A stretch of DNA of 64,000 nt from Septoria linicola. Its lineage: Eukaryota > Ascomycota > Dothideomycetes > Mycosphaerellales > Mycosphaerellaceae. The stretch spans positions 868,001 through 932,000 of the forward strand of contig CP099420.1 in the NCBI GenBank assembly GCA_024114885.1. The letters run 5' to 3'. Numbering within the stretch: position 1 is the first letter of the stretch; each line of letters begins with the position of its first letter. Positions 62,814 through 64,000 of the stretch are shown here, piece by piece. The notes under the pieces are model-generated. The model saw only the letters and a list, made by a program, of their open reading frames with translations. It searched no databases and had not been told where the DNA came from. The translations under genes were made by a program, and so were the position numbers.

Positions 62814-64000
62814 CTAGCCAGTATGCTGCTCACAGAGATGCCTGAGTCCAATTGGCGGCCTTCTGGTGTACCCTTGGTAAAATCGATTTGACTCTCGTTC
62901 CAATGCCTCAGCAAGCTTATCCGAGACCCATTCACTATCTGACATCGAACTCATCAGCGGGGATTGCTCGTCCAGCCATGACCAGTTTCCGAGTGGATCT
63001 ACAGTTCGACGCTTCCTCAACAAGCCCCTCTTGGTGGGAGTGGCACTCCATTTGTCGTCACGCTGTGTCTCACGATCGACGAGTCCATCCAGGTCCGACT
63101 TTTCGTCGTGCGCGCCTTGTGCGTCAGCATTGGTGAGCGCAGGGAACGCTCCGCCTGCCTTAAAGGGCGCATCCGCATGCAGTAGAGCCTTCGGTGCCAG
63201 TTCATCAGATATTTGCTGACCAGGAAAGTTGTCAGTGTCATCGGTATTGCCGTTCCCCATCAATTGTAGATAGAACTCCCAGTCGTGCCATGAATATTCT
63301 GGAGGGTCGTCTGCGCGCGAGTCCTTTAGCGCCTGCTTACTCTCACGCGCGAGCACGCGAAGGTAGAAGCGAAAGTCTCGGTCGGCATCGTTGTCTGCTT
63401 CATGGTCAGCCAACGTATCTTCAGGAGCGGGATTTCACAAGGCCAGCAATCAAGGCTTGTTAGCTCTAACTCTGGCAACGAGCAGAGTACCCCTTTGAGC
63501 CAACACACCTTTCTGGCCCGCCTTTCGATGCTCCTCCAGCTGCCCTCTGGTCACGTGTGGTTCCAACCGCTCCTTCAGTTTGCGCATAGTATGCTGATGA
63601 TGCTCTTCGGCAGAGATGTGGTTTCCTTGGCTCTTCTTCTCGGAGTTGCTGATCTTGCTTGCAGCACTACATACTGCCGCTCGAGCAGACTGCTTCACAT
63701 CGTCTTGAGGCAGAAGGTGGGTATAGGTCCAATTCGTTGCCTCTGAGAACGATTTCACCAGAGTGTCGCCCAGGTCCGATATCAGTATGGTCAGCGTCGG
63801 AACTGCAAGTAGCGACCAAATCACGAAGAAGGCTTTGCCAGAGTTCGAGGCTGGGGTCTCGTCACCATAGCCGATGGTCAGAAGTCCAAGAAATCCAAAG
63901 TACACAGCTTGATAGTACGTCCAGTCTGTTCAATTCTATCAGTCCTTGCCGCTACTTGGCAGCTATCTCGAGTGACGATGAACAACATACCTTGTTCGTT
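62814..64000 (-). CDS. TOK1: TOK-type outward-rectifier K+ channel, 5' part outside window
   Basis: Visible exons are complement(join(62814..63418, 63509..63925, 63991..>64000)), 344 codons in phase; the N-terminal membrane segments lie to the right of the window. The introns are 90 nt (GTGTGT to CTGAAG, branch GCTAAC) and 65 nt (GTATGT to GAACAG). The visible second pore shows DWTYYQAVYFGFLGLLTIGY plus GD, the K+ selectivity filter TIGYGD. The following helix is AFFVIWSLLAVPTLTILISD. The cytosolic tail contains FRFYLRVLARESKQALKDS, then EYSWHDWEFYLQLMG and NWSWLDEQSPLM, typical of fungal TOK channels. It sets membrane potential and K+ release at the plasma membrane. Confidence 0.9.

Noticed and set aside
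1..64000. CRISPR arrays, bacterial operons or insertion sequences
   Set aside because: The sequence is eukaryotic, with spliced genes throughout; no regularly spaced direct repeats with unique spacers and no transposase were seen.

Overview
The window is eukaryotic and looks like an ascomycete chromosome, most probably a Dothideomycete of the Mycosphaerella group. Genes are compact, on both strands, with short introns (about 48-160 nt) showing GTRNGT donors, CTAAC-type branch sites and YAG acceptors. The gene families are typically fungal: Zn2Cys6 regulator, secretory lipase, HsbA-like wall protein, fungal rhodopsin-like membrane protein, TOK-type K+ channel, TDT transporter, P450 and an RNA-silencing RdRP. 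Exon joins were worked out by hand from splice signals, reading phase and protein continuity; no alignment or search was run. The species is inference.

Layout. 1-3.6 kb: gene-poor left edge with a degenerate ~89-bp tandem repeat and a diverged direct repeat. 3.6-13.6 kb: housekeeping block with Ssz1 (ribosome-associated Hsp70) divergent from Rrp40 (exosome cap), two F-box-like genes, an unknown gene and a rhodopsin-like membrane protein. 15-22.5 kb: GABA/choline-type permease, GPI-anchored ML-like protein, SNX3-type sorting nexin divergent from a Zn2Cys6 factor, and a secreted protein of unknown family. 22.5-33.8 kb: a sparse stretch with a diverged QCR8-like gene, then a low-complexity protein, a secretory lipase, deoxyribose-phosphate aldolase, a frame-disrupted ankyrin-like gene and a nucleoside 2-deoxyribosyltransferase. 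34-44 kb: cytosolic aspartyl-tRNA synthetase, a small cysteine-rich secreted protein, HsbA-like GPI protein, secreted alpha-carbonic anhydrase and a large Ser/Thr-rich GPI protein. 45-49.5 kb: F-box protein, coiled-coil protein, TDT anion/malate transporter. 50-53 kb: a nest of small cysteine-rich secreted proteins. 54-64 kb: a frameshifted FAD monooxygenase divergent from a P450, a large RdRP with an N-terminal RRM-like domain, and a TOK-type K+ channel running off the right edge.

Most notable: two tandem paralogous cysteine-rich secreted-protein genes (51.4-51.8 and 52.4-52.9 kb) share cysteine spacing, intron positions and TATA boxes at matching distances. The right copy uses a GC-AG intron and carries a 21-bp coding repeat; the left copy has no ATG where the paralog starts. 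Together with tiny intron-split secreted proteins at 50.3 and 36.5 kb, this marks the 50-53 kb stretch as an effector-like accessory locus. Other points worth checking are the single-base frame break in the monooxygenase beside the P450, a hidden last exon that supplies the GPI signal of the ML-like protein, and a 320-bp stretch lacking any GT on the coding strand inside an F-box gene, which forces a non-canonical splice or frame explanation.
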